DNA of 64,000 bases, taken from contig NZ_CP042997.1 of the NCBI RefSeq assembly GCF_008087625.1, forward strand, positions 9,796,001 to 9,860,000, in the 5' to 3' direction. The position numbers were made by a program, and so were the translations under genes. Below, in pieces: positions 49,518-60,086 of the stretch. Each line of letters begins with the position of its first letter. Within the stretch, counting starts at the first letter, position 1. Source of the DNA: Aquisphaera giovannonii (GTDB taxonomy: Bacteria > Planctomycetota > Planctomycetia > Isosphaerales > Isosphaeraceae). Below the pieces are notes generated by a model. It was given only the letters and a program-made list of their open reading frames with translations. It made no database searches and was not told where the DNA came from.

Positions 49518-50045
49518 GTGGGTGCCGAGGACCGGGAATCCCTGTTCACGCGGTGGCTGGACGGGCACGGGGGCGCCGTGCTGAAGGTGGCCCGCGCCTA
49601 CACGCTCACGGCCGAGGACCGCCGGGACCTCGTCCAGGAGATCCTCCTCCGGGTCTGGACCTCCCTGCCGGGCTACCGCGGCGAGGCCGGCCTGTCCACC
49701 TGGTCGTACCGCGTGGCGCTGAACACGGCGCTGGACTGGCACGGCAAGGAGAAGCGGCGGCGGGGACGGCAGCGCCCGATCATCGAGGTCGAGGATCCGC
49801 CCGATCCGGGGCCGGACGGGCCCCGGCAGGCCGCCCGTCGCGAGCTCGTGGAGCGGCTCTACGCCGCGATCCGACGGCTCCCCCCGGCCGACGCGGCGCT
49901 CGTGCTGCTCTACCTGGATGACCTCAGCTATCGCGAGATGGCCGAGGTGCTGGGCATCTCCGAATCCAACGTGGGCGTGAAGCTGAACCGGGCGAGGAAG
50001 GCCCTGGGCGAACTCCTGAAGGAGGACTCACATGGACACAAATGA
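49518..50045 (+). CDS. ECF RNA polymerase sigma factor
   Basis: 175 residues from a GTG start at 49518, with GGAGGG upstream. Sigma region 2 is recognisable in LTAEDRRDLVQEILLRVWTSLPGYRG, followed by STWSYRVALNTALDWHGKEKRR (about 55-80). Region 4 follows with RLPPADAALVLLYLDDLSYREMAEVLGISESNVGVKLNRARKAL (about 120-165). Region 3 is absent, as in ECF sigma factors. It directs RNA polymerase to specific promoters, usually under control of an anti-sigma factor. The next gene overlaps its 3' end by 14 bp and encodes a membrane protein that could be that partner. Confidence 0.94.
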   Translation: MGAEDRESLFTRWLDGHGGAVLKVARAYTLTAEDRRDLVQEILLRVWTSLPGYRGEAGLSTWSYRVALNTALDWHGKEKRRRGRQRPIIEVEDPPDPGPDGPRQAARRELVERLYAAIRRLPPADAALVLLYLDDLSYREMAEVLGISESNVGVKLNRARKALGELLKEDSHGHK

Positions 50046-50655
50046 CGCCAAGGAGGCGTGGCACGCGCAGCCGTCCCGCCCCCGCCTCGCGACGGACGCC
50101 GGCTCGGTCATCGAGGACGTCCGCCGGGACCAGCGGGCCTTCGCCGCCACGATCTTCTGGCGCGACGTCCGCGAGGTCGGCACGTGCGCCCTGATGGTCC
50201 CCCTGTGGATCGTCGTCGGGGCGAGGTCCGCCATGCCCTGGACGTGGTACCTGGCCGTGCCGGCGATGCTCTGGGTCGCCGGGTTCATGCTGGCCGACCG
50301 GCTGCGGCACCCGCGACGCCCGGTCGACTCGTCCGAGCCGCTCCGCCGCCACGTGGAGCGTTCCCTCGAGGAGGTCGAGCACCAGATCTGGATGCTCCGC
50401 AACGTGTTCTGGTGGTACCTGCTCCCCCTCGCCCTGGCGATGTTCGCGTTCGTGGGGCAGGTCGCATGGCGATTGCCGATGGGAGTCTGGCCGGCGGCCC
50501 TCTTCGGGCTCCTGGCGTCCGCCATCCTGTCAGGCACCCTGGCCGGCGTCTACTGGATCAACCAGCACGCGGTCCGGGCCGACCTGGAGCCGCGACGCAG
50601 GAAGCTGGACGCGCTGCGGGCGAGCCTCGCGGACGAGGAGCCCGCAGCAGGTTGA
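50032..50655 (+). CDS. Membrane protein overlapping the sigma factor gene, possible anti-sigma factor
   Basis: 207 residues; the start lies inside the sigma factor gene (14-bp overlap) with AAGGAGG well placed, so the two are translationally coupled. Four hydrophobic segments are predicted (about 53-67, 70-85, 128-145, 155-175), with a soluble N-terminus of some 45 residues (AKEAWHAQPSRPRLATDAGSVIEDVRRDQRAF) and a charged C-terminus. A zinc-type HxxxCxxC anti-sigma motif is not visible. Anti-sigma function rests on gene order alone. A comparable class of four-segment proteins does accompany ECF factors in planctomycetes, to my recollection. Confidence 0.75.
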   Translation: MDTNDAKEAWHAQPSRPRLATDAGSVIEDVRRDQRAFAATIFWRDVREVGTCALMVPLWIVVGARSAMPWTWYLAVPAMLWVAGFMLADRLRHPRRPVDSSEPLRRHVERSLEEVEHQIWMLRNVFWWYLLPLALAMFAFVGQVAWRLPMGVWPAALFGLLASAILSGTLAGVYWINQHAVRADLEPRRRKLDALRASLADEEPAAG

Positions 50656-50720
50656 TTGTGGGTATTCCCGCCCGGCGCGAGGCCCGGGCGGGCCGATCGG
50701 GGCTTCGGTCTCCGCCGCGA

Positions 50721-51302
50721 TCAGACGGCGAGGACGCCCGCGCGGATCAGGTAGGCCAGGCGCTCGCGCTGCTCGGGCGAGAGCAGGGCGTGGATCTGGC
50801 CGAGATAGCGCACGAGGGCGTCGCGGAGCTGCGTCGCACTCCGGACGCGGCGGTCGCCCGCGCCGGTCGCCCTCGCCGCGTCGAACTCGGCGCCGGCCAG
50901 GGAGTCGGCGTAGTCGGCCATGGCGCGACGGTCATCGACCTCGGCCTGGGCCCGCTCGATCTTCAGGTCGTCGAGGAGCCTCGCGAACGCGGCGACCTGC
51001 TTCTCGTCCAGGCCCAGCTCGTTCGCCAGGAATCGCAGCGGCCGACGGACGCCGAAGCCCCCGCGGCCCTCGAACTGCTCCCGCTCCGGATGATGCCCGT
51101 GGCGTCCCATGAAATAGCCCCTGCGCTCGCGAGGGTCGTGGGGGGGAGGGGGCGGCGGCGGCACTTCGGGGTATTCGCCCCGATCGTGCTCATGAGGACG
51201 CGGCGGGGGAGGCGGAGGCCCGTGGTCGTGGCCATGCCCGGGGCCGAATTGGTGGTGGTGGCGGTGCATATGGCGCGCACGGCGCCGCATTTCGTCGCAC
51301 AT
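50721..51302 (-). CDS. His-rich CpxP/Spy-like protein (heavy-metal sensor type)
   Basis: 193 residues from the ATG at 51302 (AGGA upstream); a TTG at 51320 would add six. The first 85 residues are rich in His, Pro and Gly (RHMHRHHHQFGPGHGHDHG; PPPPPPRPHEHD), which suggests metal binding. The C-terminal 100 residues are helical, with LANELGLDEKQVAAFARLLDDLKIERAQAEVDDRR and LLSPEQRERLAYLIRAG, the LTxxQ-like pattern of periplasmic CpxP/Spy/ZraP proteins. There is no clear signal peptide, unlike that family, so it may be cytoplasmic. It converges on the sigma/anti-sigma pair, whose control it could share. Confidence 0.75.
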   Translation of the reverse strand: MCDEMRRRARHMHRHHHQFGPGHGHDHGPPPPPPRPHEHDRGEYPEVPPPPPPPHDPRERRGYFMGRHGHHPEREQFEGRGGFGVRRPLRFLANELGLDEKQVAAFARLLDDLKIERAQAEVDDRRAMADYADSLAGAEFDAARATGAGDRRVRSATQLRDALVRYLGQIHALLSPEQRERLAYLIRAGVLAV

Positions 51303-51460
51303 GGATCGTGTCCTCTCCAACTCGCCGGGGCCATTCGCTCCCGGCGGGGAACTTCATCCGGCGTGGGCCCATCGCCTCACGCCGCCCGAATCATAGCCGC
51401 GGCCCGGCCGAGGTCAAGCGCCGCCCGTCCCCTCCTCCCCTCCCGCATCTTCTCTTCCTC

Positions 51461-51493
51461 TCTTCTCCGTGCCCTCCGTGCCTCCGCGGTTAG
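51461..51493 (-). repeat. 33-nt gene-end motif, copy 1
   Basis: On the minus strand, CTAACCGCGGAGGCACGGAG leads into GGGCACGGAGAAGA, starting over the stop codon of the PVC haem gene at 51490. The motif recurs at 54828-54860, next to another stop codon, with three transitions. Both are followed by purine-rich (minus strand) low-complexity DNA. Confidence 0.8.
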
Positions 51494-54489
51494 TTCTTCT
51501 CGGCCTTCGCCGGCGCGACCTGGACGCGCGAGGCGAGGTAGGCGAAGAGGTCGCGGATCTCCTCCGGCGTGAACCGCTCGAGCTGGCCCTCGGGCATCAT
51601 CGACACGTCCGTCGTCTTGACGTCCTCGACGTCCTCGCGGGGCAGGACGATCCGCTCGTTGGCCGTCTGGATCGTCAGCGACTTGTCGTCCTGGGCGCGG
51701 ATGATCCCGGCGACGATGCGGCCGTCGGTCGTGGCGACGTTCGTCAGCTTGTACTCCCGCGCGACGCTGGCGCTCGGGTCCAGGACGTTCTCCAGGATGT
51801 AGTCCGGGTTCGCCCGGTCGGAGCCGGTCAGCTCCGGGCCCACGTCCCCGCCGGAGTCGAAGAGGCGGTGGCATTGGTGGCAGGTCCGGTTGAACACGAG
51901 CCGGCCCCGCGACGGATCGGCCGCCGGGTACTTGTCCGAGGCGAGGACCTCCTTGTACCGGGGGATCAGCGAGGCCTTCTCGCCGGCCGTGGAGCGGATC
52001 GTGCCCCAGGCCGCGGCCAGGCGGTCCTTCACCTTCGCGTCGTTCATCGCCAGGAGCTGCCGGGCGATCGTCGTGGTCACGTCCCGACGCGGGATTCGTT
52101 TCTGCTCGACGGCGTCGAGCAGCGCGAGCGCCCAGGCCGGGCGCCCGGCCAGCGTGGAGACGGCGTCCTCGCGCTCGGGCTCGGGGAGGCTCGCGTAGCG
52201 GTCCAGGATGGCCCGGGGCGTCGCCGGGTCGTTGTAGGCGGCGAGCGCCCGGATCGCCCTCGCGCGGACGGACGGGTCGTCGAGCATCGGGAGCAGGTCC
52301 GCCTCCAGGCCGGGGACGCGGCGCTCGACCAGCACGGAGAGGGCGCGGGCGCGGAGGTCCGCCGGGCTCGCGGCGTCGGTCGCGGTCTTGCGGAGGACCG
52401 ACAGGGCTCGCGGATCCTCCAGGTCCAGGCCGAGCAGGAGCGTCCGCTCGACGACCTCGGGGTCGTGCGAGGCCGCGAGCTTCGCGAAGGCGGCCGGCCA
52501 GTTGCCCGGCCTCGCGACGTGCTTCCGCCCGCGCAGGGCCTCGATCGCGCCGGCCAGCAGGTCCCGCCGGGCCTCGTCGGACGCGTCGCTCGCCGCGTCC
52601 AGGAGCCGCGGCAGCGCCTTCTCCGGATCCGCGGAGACGGCCCGGCGAGCCAGGTAGTTGCGATGCAGCGGCAGGCCGCAACGCGCCGCGATCGCCAGGG
52701 CCCGGCCCGGATCCTCCGCCGCCAGCGGCTCGAGGCCGTACCAGATCATCAGCGGCAGCATCGGGTCCGCGGGGTCGATCTTCGCCGCGGCGAAGGCCTC
52801 GGCCATCGCCCATCGCTCGGCGACCGGGATCCGCTGCATGGCCGAGGCGAGCGAGAGCAGGACCGACGGCGAGCGTTCGGCGCGGATCATCGCGACGAGC
52901 TTCGCCAGCCCCTCGCCCGACGGCGGCTCGCGATCGACGCGCAGGCGGACGGCCCAGCCCCGGAGGTCGTCCGCGGGGAAGTTGAAGTGGGCCTCGAGCC
53001 CTCGATCGTCGATCCCGCCGATCGCGTACAGCGCCCAGAGGGCACGCAGCCGTTGCGACATTTCGGGCTGGGCGGTGAGGACCGCGGCGAGGACGTGGCG
53101 AGCCTTGGTCATGTCGGCCCCCGCCGCGGCCCTCTCCTGGAGCAGGCGACGCGAGGTCCGGACGTACCACTCGTTCTTGTGGAGCACCATCCAGGCGAGC
53201 CGCTCGTCGTCCATCGCGGCGAGGTCCACCTTCGCGGGCTTGATGTCCCCGTAGCTCAGCTTGTAGATCCGCCCGTTCTCGCGGTGGGCGTTGTCGGCGT
53301 CGGTGTCGTGGCACTCGCCGCGGTCGGTCCAGTCCGTGAAATAGACGGCTCCGTCCGGGCCATACTTCAGCTCCAGGCCGCGGAACCAGGAGTCGTCCAC
53401 GAGGAGGAAGTCCTTCTCGTGGCGGGCGACGTAGCCGGAGCCGCTCCGCTCCAGGCGGTCGTGGTTGGCTCGATGGCCGTGGAGGTTGAACGTGAGCAGG
53501 GCCCCGCGATACGCGTCGGGCCAGTTGTCCCCCTGGTAGATCATGGCGCCGACGTGGGCGTGGCCGCCGCCGGCGGCGTCGTGGCGCTCGTGCCCCTTGC
53601 CCTCGCGGGACTCGGTCCAGTTGCCCCCGGCCCAGTGCAGGTGGTCGGCGCAGGTCTGCATCAGGCCGTAGGAGTTGGGGTTCATGTCCTGGCCGTACAT
53701 CCGCTGGAAGTGGGCCCCGGGGGCGACGTGGAACAAATGAGGGATCACGCAATTGGTGATGAACGCCTCGCCGCGGGCGTCGAAGTCCAGGCCCCACGGG
53801 TTGGTCGTGCCGTGGGCGACGACCTCGAAGGCCTGCCGGGTGGGGTGGTACCGCCAGACCCCGCAATTCATCTTCGTCCGCCGGTCGTCGGGCGTGCCGG
53901 GCTTGCCCACGTTCGAATTGGACATGATGCCGTTGCAGCCCCAGAGCCAGCCGTCCGGGCCCCACTTCAGGGCATTGAACATGTTATGCTCCGCCTTCAC
54001 GTCCCAGCCGTCGAGGACGACGGCCGGCTCGGAGTCGGGGCGATCGTCGCCGTCCTTGTCCGGGAAGAAGAGGAGGTTGGGCGTCGCGCAGACCCAGACG
54101 CCGCCGAAGCCGAGCTCGACGCCCGTGAAGTTGGTCCCCCTGTCGTAGAAGACCGTGCGGCGGTCGAAGCGGCCGTCGCCGTCGCCGTCCTCGAAGATGA
54201 GGATGCGGTCCTTGCCCTTCGGCCCGCCCAGCCAGATCGGGTACGACGTGTTCTCGACGACCCAGAGCCGGCCCTTCGGGTCGATCGTGAAGGCGATCGG
54301 CTGGACGACGTCCGGCTCGGCGGCGAAGAGCGTGACCTTGAAGCCCGGCGGGACCTTCATCCGCGAGGGCGCCTCGGCCGGCGAGACCGGCGCGCGGGCG
54401 TGCTCCTCGGCGGCGAAGGTACGGGACCCTATCGGAGAAGCGACCAGCGCAAATGGCAGGAACAACGGTGCGAGGCGTCGGGCGAGCAT
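51490..54489 (-). CDS. PVC-type haem-binding protein, second copy
   Basis: 999 residues from the ATG at 54489, with GGAG upstream and a signal peptide ending TFAAEE; an ATG at 54528 is less likely. The beta-propeller (about 40-395) starts MKVPPGFKVTLFAAEPDVVQPIAFTIDPKG and carries FEDGDGDGRFDRRTVFYDRG, DDRRTKMNCGVWRYHP and VYFTDWTDRGECHDTDADNAHR. HEAT repeats fill about 400-800. The C-terminus has a c-type haem site CHQCH (Cys870, Cys873, His874), then GGDVGPELTGSDRAN and a C-terminal region like that of the copy at 5517-8675 (AREYKLTNVATTDGRIVAGI). Oxidation of a sugar or alcohol outside the cytoplasm is likely by family. The gene lies next to the low-complexity region upstream of the M1 peptidase gene. 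Confidence 0.92.
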   Translation of the reverse strand: MLARRLAPLFLPFALVASPIGSRTFAAEEHARAPVSPAEAPSRMKVPPGFKVTLFAAEPDVVQPIAFTIDPKGRLWVVENTSYPIWLGGPKGKDRILIFEDGDGDGRFDRRTVFYDRGTNFTGVELGFGGVWVCATPNLLFFPDKDGDDRPDSEPAVVLDGWDVKAEHNMFNALKWGPDGWLWGCNGIMSNSNVGKPGTPDDRRTKMNCGVWRYHPTRQAFEVVAHGTTNPWGLDFDARGEAFITNCVIPHLFHVAPGAHFQRMYGQDMNPNSYGLMQTCADHLHWAGGNWTESREGKGHERHDAAGGGHAHVGAMIYQGDNWPDAYRGALLTFNLHGHRANHDRLERSGSGYVARHEKDFLLVDDSWFRGLELKYGPDGAVYFTDWTDRGECHDTDADNAHRENGRIYKLSYGDIKPAKVDLAAMDDERLAWMVLHKNEWYVRTSRRLLQERAAAGADMTKARHVLAAVLTAQPEMSQRLRALWALYAIGGIDDRGLEAHFNFPADDLRGWAVRLRVDREPPSGEGLAKLVAMIRAERSPSVLLSLASAMQRIPVAERWAMAEAFAAAKIDPADPMLPLMIWYGLEPLAAEDPGRALAIAARCGLPLHRNYLARRAVSADPEKALPRLLDAASDASDEARRDLLAGAIEALRGRKHVARPGNWPAAFAKLAASHDPEVVERTLLLGLDLEDPRALSVLRKTATDAASPADLRARALSVLVERRVPGLEADLLPMLDDPSVRARAIRALAAYNDPATPRAILDRYASLPEPEREDAVSTLAGRPAWALALLDAVEQKRIPRRDVTTTIARQLLAMNDAKVKDRLAAAWGTIRSTAGEKASLIPRYKEVLASDKYPAADPSRGRLVFNRTCHQCHRLFDSGGDVGPELTGSDRANPDYILENVLDPSASVAREYKLTNVATTDGRIVAGIIRAQDDKSLTIQTANERIVLPREDVEDVKTTDVSMMPEGQLERFTPEEIRDLFAYLASRVQVAPAKAEKN

Positions 54490-54619
54490 GGGCACGGCTC
54501 CGGGCGACAGACGGAGAGCGGAGACCATGCGAGGATACGGGCTGGGAGCGGCCCGGGCAACCGCGGGCGTCGGGATGGGGGCCGGCCCCGGGAAGCAAGC
54601 CGGCATCCGCCGTCCGAGC

Positions 54620-54653
54620 CTCACCCGGTCGCCGGCCGGAGTCGGCTCCCGCG
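54620..54653 (+). repeat. Dispersed 34-nt repeat, copy C
   Basis: Third copy of the element at 25892-25927 and 41430-41463, here next to the pyrimidine-rich tract. Confidence 0.8.
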
Positions 54654-54659
54654 GACAGA

Positions 54660-54860
54660 ACGACTCGCCTCCCTCGGTCTCCTCCCCTCTCTTCTCTATT
54701 CTCCTCCCGACCTACTCCCCTCTCTCCGTCCTCCCCTCCCCTTCTCTCCGTCTTCTCTTCCCCTCTCTCCGTCTTCTCTTCCCCTCTCTCCGTCCTCCCC
54801 TCCCCTTCTCTCCGTCTTCTCTTCCCCTCTTCTCTGTGCCCTCCGTGCCTCTGTGGTTAG
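54660..54860. repeat. Pyrimidine-rich tandem array ending in the 33-nt gene-end motif, copy 2
   Basis: From about 54700 the plus strand is almost pure C/T, with units of roughly 21-22 nt built on TCTCTCCGTCTTCTCTTCCC, about five in tandem. It ends in the gene-end motif TCTTCTCTGTGCCCTCCGTG (54828-54860), two bases from the stop codon of the M1 peptidase gene. With copy C of the dispersed repeat at its far end, the whole 54490-54861 gap is repeat DNA and holds no gene. Confidence 0.85.
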
Positions 54861-54861
54861 C

Positions 54862-57585
<2,724 letters not shown>

Positions 57586-57852
57586 GGAGGCTCTCTCGCG
57601 GTTCGGGGAGGCGACCGGTCGCTCGTCGCGTCGCCGGGCGGTCGCCGGGAATCAGGCTGGGAAAGGCGGCCTGCGGCAGGGCATCATGGCTGTTGCGGCC
57701 CGAAGATTCCTGTTCTACTCTCGGCGAAGGCTTTCGGTCAATCAGGCAACCTCGGGGCTTTCCACCGAATACGCCGAATGCAGGATCCAGGCTGTTTTCC
57801 GGGACCGTCGCGGCGATCAGCCCGGCCCGTCCCCTTGCTCGGATGATCCTCG

Positions 57853-59859
57853 ATGAACCGATACGGCTTTGTGCGGGTGACGTGTGCGACCCTGCGGACG
57901 ACGGTCGCCGACCCGGGCGCCAATGCCCGGGAGATCGTCCGGGTCCTGGGGGAAGTCGTCGATAGCGACGTGGTGGTCTTCCCGGAGTTGTCGCTGACGG
58001 GCTACACGTGTGCCGACCTCTTCGGCCAGGATGCCCTCCTGGACGGCGCCGTCCGGGGCTTGCAGGAGGTCCTGCGGGCGACGGCGGGGCGGAAGCAGCT
58101 CGTGGTGGTCGGGATGCCGGTCCGGGCGGAGAACAGCCTGTACAACTCGGCGGTCGTGCTTTCCGGCGGGGAGGTCCTGGGGGTCGTCCCCAAGCAGAGC
58201 CTGCCCAACTACAAGGAGTTCTACGAGAACCGCTGGTTCCGCCAGGCCGACGGCACGGAGGTGCCCGAGGTGGGGATCGCCGGCCGGGTCGTGCCGTTCG
58301 GGGTGGACCTCCTGTTCGAAGCCCCGGGCGTGCCGGGCTTCCCGGTGGTCGTCGGGGTGGAGGTGTGCGAGGACCTCTGGGTGCCGATCCCGCCGAGCTC
58401 GTTCCAGGCCGGGGCGGGGGCGACGCTCCTGCTGAACCCGTCGGCGAGCAACGAGACGATCGGCAAGAGCGGGTACCGCAAGAACCTGGTGCAGGGGCAG
58501 TCCGGGCGCTGCATCGCCGCGTACGCATACGCGGGCTCCGGGCCGACGGAGTCCACGACGGACCTGGTCTTCGCCGGGCACAACCTGATCGCGGAGAACG
58601 GCCGCCTGCTGGAGGAGTCCGCCCGGGTGGGCGACGGCACGCCCCTCCGGCGGGACTCGTACTGGATCACGGCGGACGTGGACGTCGGCCGGATCCTGAC
58701 CGAGAGGCGGGCGACGACGACCTTCGAGCAGGGGCCGCGGTTCGCCAGGCCGTACCGGCGGATCGGCTTCGAGCTGGCCGCAGAGATGCCGGGCCTGAGG
58801 CGGTTCGTGCCGGGTACGCCGTTCGTCCCGGTCGAGGGCCCGGAGCTGCACCGCCGCTGCGAGGAGATCTTCGGCATCCAGTGCGCGGGGCTGGCCAAGC
58901 GGGTGGAGCAGCTCCCGCGGGGCACGTCGCTGAACATCGGCGTCTCCGGGGGGCTGGACTCGACGCTCTCCCTGCTGGTCACGGTGAAGACCTGCGACCT
59001 GCTGGGGATCGACCGGACGCGCGTCCGCGGGCTGACGATGCCGGGCTTCGGCACCACGTCGCGGACGAGGCAGAACGCGCTGGACCTGATGCGGCACCTG
59101 GGCATCGCGTCGGAGACGATCGACATCTCCGAGCTGGCGCTCCAGTCGTTCCGCGAGCTCGGCCACCGGCCCTTCGATATCGACTGCCGGGGCCTCGACG
59201 TGCCGGCCTTCCGCGAGGCCCTGGCCCGCGTGCCCTCGGGGAAGCGGAGCGACCTGGTCTTCGAGAACGTCCAGGCCCGGCTGCGGACCTTCCTGCTCAT
59301 GTCGCGCGGGTTCGTCGTCGGCACGGGGGACCTCTCGGAGCTGGCCCTCGGCTGGTGCACGTACAATGCCGACCACATGAGCATGTACAATCCCAATTGC
59401 TCGATCCCCAAGACGCTGGTGAAGTTCCTGGTCCGCTACGTCGCCCAGAATGAGTTTCCCGAGGGCGCGGTGCGGGACACCCTGATGTCGGTCTTCGAGA
59501 CGACGATCTCGCCGGAGCTGCTGCCGGCCAGCGCCAGCGGGGAGATCGAGCAATCGACGGAGGGGATGCTCGGCCCGTACGAGATCCACGACTTCATCCT
59601 CTTCCACGCGATCCGCTGCGGCTACGCGCCGGAGAAGGTCCGCTTCCTGGCCGAGCACGCCGCGTTCACCCAGGAGTACCCGCGCGAGCTGATCGAGCGG
59701 ACGATGAAGACCTTCTTCGCCCGCTTCTTCCAGCAGCAGTACAAGCGGTCGTGCGTCCCCGACGGCCCGAAGGTCGGCACCGTGAGCCTCTCCCCCCGCG
59801 GCGACTGGCGGATGCCCAGCGACGCCGACCCGGCCGAGTGGCTGCGAGAAACCGAATAA
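57853..59859 (+). CDS. nadE: Glutamine-dependent NAD(+) synthetase
   Basis: 668 residues, the typical length of the two-domain enzyme. The N-terminal glutaminase (nitrilase-type) domain carries the triad Glu45 (VVFPELSLTGY), Lys114 (VVPKQSLPNY) and Cys172 (GVEVCEDLWVP). The C-terminal ATP-pyrophosphatase domain has the P-loop SGGLDS at 365-370, and downstream GTGDLSELALGWCTYNADHMSMYNPNCSIPKTLVK, typical of the bacterial NadE-glutaminase fusion. It makes NAD from nicotinic acid adenine dinucleotide, glutamine and ATP in the cytoplasm. The gene is alone on the plus strand, diverging from the M1 peptidase, with 267 bp between them; no regulator site is obvious. Confidence 0.97.
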   Translation: MNRYGFVRVTCATLRTTVADPGANAREIVRVLGEVVDSDVVVFPELSLTGYTCADLFGQDALLDGAVRGLQEVLRATAGRKQLVVVGMPVRAENSLYNSAVVLSGGEVLGVVPKQSLPNYKEFYENRWFRQADGTEVPEVGIAGRVVPFGVDLLFEAPGVPGFPVVVGVEVCEDLWVPIPPSSFQAGAGATLLLNPSASNETIGKSGYRKNLVQGQSGRCIAAYAYAGSGPTESTTDLVFAGHNLIAENGRLLEESARVGDGTPLRRDSYWITADVDVGRILTERRATTTFEQGPRFARPYRRIGFELAAEMPGLRRFVPGTPFVPVEGPELHRRCEEIFGIQCAGLAKRVEQLPRGTSLNIGVSGGLDSTLSLLVTVKTCDLLGIDRTRVRGLTMPGFGTTSRTRQNALDLMRHLGIASETIDISELALQSFRELGHRPFDIDCRGLDVPAFREALARVPSGKRSDLVFENVQARLRTFLLMSRGFVVGTGDLSELALGWCTYNADHMSMYNPNCSIPKTLVKFLVRYVAQNEFPEGAVRDTLMSVFETTISPELLPASASGEIEQSTEGMLGPYEIHDFILFHAIRCGYAPEKVRFLAEHAAFTQEYPRELIERTMKTFFARFFQQQYKRSCVPDGPKVGTVSLSPRGDWRMPSDADPAEWLRETE

Positions 59860-59906
59860 TCCGGACGACCGCGGCGTCATGACCTGCGAATGGAAGAAAC
59901 TGCATT

Positions 59907-60068
59907 CGTAAGGTGCGTCAGGCGCAGCGCGGACGCACCGGACCACCTGCGGATGGGGAGCAGGCGGTCATGCGGGGAGATGGCGAGGGTCCGGGTGCCC
60001 GAGTCAGGGTCCGCCCGTTCTGACGAGCCGATCCGGTGCGTCCGCGCTGGCGCTTGACGCACCCTACG
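59907..60068. repeat. MITE-like inverted repeat element, copy 1
   Basis: The arm at 59907-59941 (GTAAGGTGCGTC...GGACGCACCGG) pairs with 60033-60068 (CCGGTGCGTCC...GACGCACCCTACG) with one extra base and a few mismatches. Each arm contains an internal GGTGCGTC/GACGCACC hairpin. A relative lies at 62270-62425 on the far side of the following gene. Confidence 0.85.
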
Positions 60069-60086
60069 AAGAAGGAAGCCTCGATC

